Part shown: positions 59,001-64,000 of the stretch, piece by piece
Position numbering within the stretch: the first letter of the stretch is position 1
Layout: each line of letters opens with the position of its first letter
Assembly: GCA_012295275.1 (NCBI GenBank)
Contig: CM022678.1
Coordinates: 12,007,329 to 12,071,328 of the forward strand
Length of the DNA stretch: 64,000 nucleotides
Reading direction: 5' to 3'
Source of the DNA: Chrysomallon squamiferum
Lineage: Eukaryota; Mollusca; Gastropoda; Neomphalida; Peltospiridae
The notes under the pieces: model-generated
What the model was told of the DNA's origin: nothing
What the model saw: the letters and a program-made list of their open reading frames with translations, nothing else
The model's database searches: none
Position numbers and translations under genes: made by a program

Positions 59001-61460
59001 CCCCGAAAATCCCAATTAAAAAACAAAAAAAATGAAAGAACTTAATTAAAATGTTTTTCTAATATCGTATAGTTTTAAAAATTAAAACAAAACTTGGTAA
59101 TTAATAAAATATTATCACCATTACCAAAAAATTGTATTACTTATTCTGCATGGTTTTCAGTCATTTATAATGATTAAAATATGTAAACAGTTAATCATTT
59201 CTGTTCAAGTTGTGTTGTTTCTACATTTCTGTTCAAGTTGTGTTTCTACATTTTATCTTTTTTACATGAAGGATGAATGATGAAGGTGGAGGCTGTAAAT
59301 TAATGAGGAGATACAGAGTGAGTGAATGAATGAATTAATTAATATCTGTTTAATTACATTTCATGGTTATTAGTTGAAAATATCATGATTTTTATTATTA
59401 TTATTTTTTCACAATGTTGTTAAAAATGAATTATGACAACAGTGAAAATAAAGTTAGCTGGTACAACCTGGGTTTGTTTTGTTTCTTTTTTGTTGTTTTT
59501 AACAATTTTTGATTTCTTACTCACTGATTTTCTATGTTAAATAAACATTATCTTAAGTATTGAATAAAAAATTATTAGCAAGTATAAAATGCTATTATTA
59601 GTTATACGAATTTATAATGCTCAGTGTATACCAAGTTTGGGTTATTTTACCAAAACTATATAAATAAAAATATTCCTCACCATCTAATTTAATAAAAGCT
59701 TGGGAAAAATATACATATAAAATGAAAAACAAAAAACAGAATAATTTGAAATACTTATTTCAACAAGAAAACAAAGTTTAACATCAAAACTACTTTTTCA
59801 AATGAAAAATAAAAGTTTAGAAAAACTTTTCAAAAATCCTTAATTAAAAATTTAGAAAAGCATGATATGAAATGTTTTTAAGTTTCAAATTAAAAATTGT
59901 TTCAAATATTTCATGATGTTTTAGAGTTGAGAGGCTATAAAACACAAAAATACCAAGATTTCTAGTGATCAATAAAAATATATTAATAAAATATACATTG
60001 AAAAAAAGAAAAGAATACCAAGACATTTGTTTACAAAAACTATAAAACTTAATAAATAACTTGACATATAATGAAGCCTGCAAATTAGTGATTAAGAACA
60101 TTTTCAGTTTCTGATTTTATCTTCCAAACAACAAATACATGGCAAACATAGGTTTACACAACTGATTCCATTTTATGTTTTAACGAAGTTTTATAGGCTA
60201 AATCTTTACCAGAACTCAAAAGAAGTGGAAGTTCAGTCATCTGTAAATATAACATAGAAGTATACGAGTTTATTAAAACTTATAATATATATATATATAT
60301 ACATGATCAATAGTTTGCTAATAAACAAGAATCCAAAATGATCCCAGAGGTCACTCTATCCTTGAAACATTACACTGTTTCCCATTCCACACTGAGCTCC
60401 ATTAATAATTTATCAAAATAACAGAATTTGTTTTAAGATGAATGAAAAAAACATATTTAAAAGATTTGTCAAAAATAACTAAGAAAAACAGTGGTGGAAA
60501 CACATTTCAGTTTATATTCTTACAATGGTTATAATACAGACACTATATGTGTATGTAAATAAATCTATACTTTAATAGGATTTCCTGACTTATTCAGTTA
60601 AACAGTGAATATATTTTATGTATCTGTGATGTTCATTGTTCTTTGTAACAACAAACTTGATTTAATCTGACAAGAAATCATTTTCTCAACTGACGGCATT
60701 TTGTACTGTGACAGGAAACCACATGTTGGTCTCAAACCACCATTAATCTCTACAGAATTTTAAAGACTTTATCAATTGTTAAATTCTAAATGAAAATTAG
60801 GATTATGTTTGATCAGTTTTTAATACTTTATTTTTTTTTTTAAACATTTGCAGTTTATAAAGTTAAATTCAGTTATTTTAAATATAATAAATAATTAGTA
60901 AAATAATAGATCTGTTTCAATAGCTATTATATTGATGAAAAATGTGATTTATTTTTTATTTTCTTAGCTGCTTTTCCTAATTATTTTCTTTCCTTATTTT
61001 ATTTTATTTTTTTTCTAGTCAAATTGGTTATCAATTCTTTTAGTTCACTGTGGTAAATGACTGGAATAAAGTGAGAGAGAAAACTGTAAACTATGAATTA
61101 AACTGCTGTGTTTTCAGTGTGATTATCAAACACTTCTCACTAGTCAATGAGTAAGTCAGTGTATGAAGTGTGGGTAGTCACACAATCACATCACATTAGT
61201 GCTTCCAGCAGACTGTTTCTATAAAAGAAATTGAAATGTGTCTTCCTGTCCATGTGTGCACATGTAGTTAAACATTTCAGACAGAAAATCCTTGAATGTA
61301 GAAAATACAACAGATTTAGATAATTAAACCATTCAACACAATCTGCAGACATTTCTGTTTTACAGAACAAAATGATATTTTCAAAGTCAGTGTAAGACAG
61401 TATTTATTAATTATAATTGTATTTATGTTTGTATAGAGGAAAGAATATGTTAATATTTCT
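56061..61460. other. Long AT-rich interval with no supported gene
   Basis: Frames are short and low complexity. Minor features are a (CA)n stretch near 58,120-58,170, (TTA)n at about 58,333-58,362 and (AT)n near 60,288-60,300. Two similar blocks at about 56,430-56,480 and 56,530-56,580 contain ATTGTRTWTAGATTGGTGG and GTTGTTGTTATT. Nothing else stands out. Confidence 0.5.
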
Positions 61461-61511
61461 TCTAGCTGTCTCTTGAATTTTTTAATGTTACAAACAAAAT
61501 AAATACTAGAA

Positions 61512-61742
61512 AACATAAGGTCATGTTTAAGACATTTTCTTTGCCACTTGAAGATGGCTGCAGCACTGTGAAATCCATGGCTACAGTCTCATGAGGTCTA
61601 ATATTAAAGATAGTTTCAGTTTTGAGTTGTGGCAGTTCAGGCACCATACACCTTTCACACTCTTTACACCATTGTTCCACATATGTGTGCATTGCAGGCC
61701 AGTTACATCTAATAAGACGCAGCATGCTTCTTTCAGTTTGAC
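61512..61742 (-). pseudogene. Gypsy integrase fragment, inverted
   Basis: On the minus strand the frame contains IRCNWPAMHTYVEQWCKECE and then VAMDFTVLQPSSSGKE. These are the C-C half of the H2C2 finger and the strand carrying the first catalytic aspartate. It matches the copy at 41.68-41.86 kb. The histidine half of the finger is lost at the junction near 61,742, where plus-strand gag begins. Confidence 0.75.
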
Positions 61743-61774
61743 CCAACATGAACTTCGAAAGTGATTTTTTGATG

Positions 61775-62230
61775 GATTGCAGAAGGAAGGTGAATCACTG
61801 AGAGAATTCTCTTACTGTGTCTCTGAATTATTATATAGAATGTACAGGAAAAACACTGAAAATATGAGTTTGAAGAAAGAACTAAAACAATTAGTCCAGC
61901 AGAGAGATGGCATGACCTTTCTTCAGTTACGGAAGAAGCCTTTAAACTGTCAGAAGATATGCGGTGTTCCAACACTGCAAGACACAAAGTAACATCCAGA
62001 ACTGTGCTTGCAGAATTCACTTCTTCACCATCAACACATCATCTGCTAGCAGAAGTATGTGAACCTGTTTCAAAGCAGCAGAAGCAGAAAGAAAATCTAT
62101 CTGACATGTTTGCAAATACAATGTGACGTATTCAGCAAACTACTTCTCCACCAGCATTCAGTGTTTGCTTTAGTTACAACAGCCCTGACCATTTCACTAG
62201 GGACTGCACTAGAAACAGGCAGAGGTAGGT
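61775..62230 (+). pseudogene. Gypsy gag remnant, copy 2
   Basis: GESLREFSYCVSELLYRM is typical of the capsid region of Gypsy gag. A CCHC-type knuckle follows at about 62,170-62,211, C-F-S-Y-N-S-P-D-H-F-T-R-D-C, in which the second cysteine is replaced by tyrosine. Stops and shifts interrupt it. Confidence 0.65.
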
Positions 62231-62415
62231 GGATAAGTAGAAGAGGAGGAAGTCAGTACCTAGTGGTACAACAAGAGGAGACCAGCAAGAGCAGGCAGGA
62301 AACTTCGACCCTCTACTGTTGTGAGTCAGACAGTAGAGGAAAAAGGTTCTGACTTATCTGAGTCTGTTTCCAATCAAGAGTTTGCCAGAATGTTCCTAAC
62401 TGTCCTATAGTCCAA

Positions 62416-63300
62416 GTGTCTATTGGAGGGGTCGAAGTTGATTGTTTGTTAGATATTGGGTCAATGGTAACTACCATAACTGAGGATTTCTTCCACAACA
62501 ACTTTGCTCCACTTGGTATTCAGTTCCTTGCAAGTCAAGGATGGCTCTCACTTAAGGCTGCCAATGGACTGGATGTTCTCTTTTGTGGATATACTGAACT
62601 GGACACTGAAGCACAAGGCAAATTAGTTCTTGTCAGAGGAATCTTGATGGTGAACAGACCTAAAGACCAAGCCACACAGCTACAGAGGGTACAAGTACCA
62701 TGTATACTGGAGATGAATGTCATTAGCCAATGTAGAGAATTTCTTGCTAAACACCTTGGTAAACACTTCTTAAGGAAATTGATTAGCAGGTTTGGTCAAA
62801 AATGCCAGATAACTAATCTACAGACTGCCCAACAGATGAAAAGCATTAGTGGACAATGTCCAGTCTGTATTCCAGTTGAGTGTGCTGTTCTAATTGATGC
62901 TATTTGTCAAACTGATCAGCACAGATGGAAGATAGGTCAGGACATTTACCTGTGAATGTTATGGTGATAAACACTCTAGTTCATGTTCAAAATGAACCGT
63001 TTCATGTGTGTGCTGTAAACGTAGGGTCTACACTGATCTGGTTGAAACCAAGAACTAAAGTGGGTGTTTTATCAACGGTGATAGCGGCAGATGAGCCTCA
63101 GTCAATAAACAAGATGGAGGTAGAATTTATAATCACAGAGAAAAGAGAAGAGGTTTACATGGAGCAGATTACAGTGGGTTCACAGAATTCAACATGTCAC
63201 AATGATAGATTGCATATTGATATCTCAAACTGTGATTGTTCTGATGAGCAGAAGAAAAAGTTAGAAAGAATACTTGGCAAATACTGTGATGTTACTTAAC
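62416..63300 (+). pseudogene. Gypsy protease and linker remnant, copy 2
   Basis: The protease-like frame (62,416-62,955) has L-L-D-I-G at the active site in place of D-T/S-G. The rest is well kept, including FAPLGIQFLASQGWLSLKAA. A frameshift near 62,940 moves the reading to a second frame (62,925-63,299) that ends D-V-T plus TAA, where reverse transcriptase would begin. Confidence 0.75.
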
Positions 63301-63880
63301 TGATGCATTTGCTAAAGATGACCTTGATTTGATGTTTACATAACATAACATACATCCAACTGATAACATCCAAGTGTCACAACCGTACAGAAGAATTTCA
63401 CAGTCAGTATCAGGAAGAGAAGAAGCACATCAAGAAACTTATGAAGCAAGATGTAATTTGACCCAGCCATAGCCCATATTGTCCTGTTGTTATAGTGAGA
63501 AAAACAGACAACGCAATTCATCTGTGTGTGGACTACAGGTGGCTGAATGCTAAAACTAGGAAAGACTGCTTTCCACTGCCTACAATAGAAGTCATTAGAT
63601 GCTTTGCACAGAGCACTTTGATTCACTACACTGGATATGGCCTATGGATACTCCCAAGTTGCAGTCAAGTATAAAGGCAAAGACAAAACTGCATTCATCA
63701 CGTAAATGGGTTTGTTTGAATACAATCAAATGCCTTTTGGTTTATCAGGAGCACAAGCCACATTTCAAAGACTCATGCAGCATTGCTCCTGAGAGCAGAT
63801 ATTTTAGTGTTACTAGTCTTCTTGGATGATATTGTAGTTTGGGCAAGTTCATTTGATGAACACCTAACAGACTAGAAAAG
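63301..63880 (+). pseudogene. Gypsy reverse transcriptase remnant, copy 2
   Basis: Multiple shifts, but key blocks remain. There is an M-P-F-G-L-S-G-A-Q-A-T-F block near 63,731-63,766 and the catalytic F-L-D-D in VFLDDIVVW near 63,818-63,844. The copy ends at about 63,880, before RNase H, and runs into a microsatellite. In copy 1 (40.6-42.5 kb) exactly this RT part is missing. Confidence 0.75.
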
Positions 63881-63907
63881 GTATTTAAAATTTTAAAATA
63901 TCTTATA

Positions 63908-63918
63908 ACAACACCACC

Positions 63919-63958
<40 letters not shown>

Positions 63959-64000
63959 CTAATAATAATGACAACGATAACAAAAACTATTATTATTATG
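63908..64000. repeat. (ACC)n/(AAC)n/(AAT)n microsatellite
   Basis: CAC, CAA and AAT triplets at the right edge of the window, which cut off the Gypsy reverse transcriptase. Confidence 0.85.

Noticed and set aside
61733-62723. Minus-strand frames over the second Gypsy copy
   Set aside because: Antisense shadows of gag and protease; sense frames carry the domain motifs.

Overview
The window looks like nuclear DNA of an animal, most likely a lophotrochozoan such as a mollusc. It is very AT-rich, genes are split by GT-AG introns, and there are many long microsatellites. It also holds LINE, Ty3/Gypsy and DNA-transposon relics and a RING/NHL gene of a type expanded in molluscs. The species cannot be read from the sequence. 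No bacterial operon, CRISPR array, rRNA or convincing tRNA was seen.

Layout. 1-10.9 kb and about 26.9-34.7 kb are two copies of one segment in the same orientation, interrupted by different insertions. Each ends with an intact gene (7,857-10,007 and 31,750-33,817, + strand) for a RING finger, a coiled coil, an in-frame 24-residue Thr/His-rich repeat and an NHL-like beta-propeller. Both have a 5' non-coding exon, two coding exons and a poly(A) signal. Copy B ends exactly at a minisatellite of about 79 bp period (34,707-35,158).

Between them, 13,517-22,418 is a large inverted repeat whose inside was amplified into three direct units of about 2.2 kb. These carry short open frames that look like exons on the minus strand. 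Beyond it lie a decayed DDE transposase fragment (23.3-23.5 kb) and minus-strand exon candidates at 24.5-26.0 kb, one resembling the calponin-homology domain of CAMSAP/Patronin.

36-54 kb holds scattered minus-strand exon candidates: an N-terminal exon at 53.75-53.89 kb, ribonuclease-inhibitor-type leucine-rich repeats at 46.3-44.1 kb and a phase-consistent three-exon 3' end at 44.3-36.06 kb. Whether they form one gene cannot be settled here. The putative introns are loaded with trinucleotide repeats, an internally deleted Ty3/Gypsy copy (40.5-42.5 kb, sense +) and a 2.9-kb inverted-repeat DNA transposon (47,031-49,884).

54.6-61.4 kb is almost gene-free, with one decayed transposon fragment at 55.9 kb. 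At 61.5-63.9 kb a minus-strand Gypsy integrase fragment abuts a plus-strand Gypsy gag-protease-RT relic head to head. The dominant theme is repeat-driven duplication around a lineage-expanded RING/NHL gene pair, with an exon-bearing inverted and triplicated locus between them.
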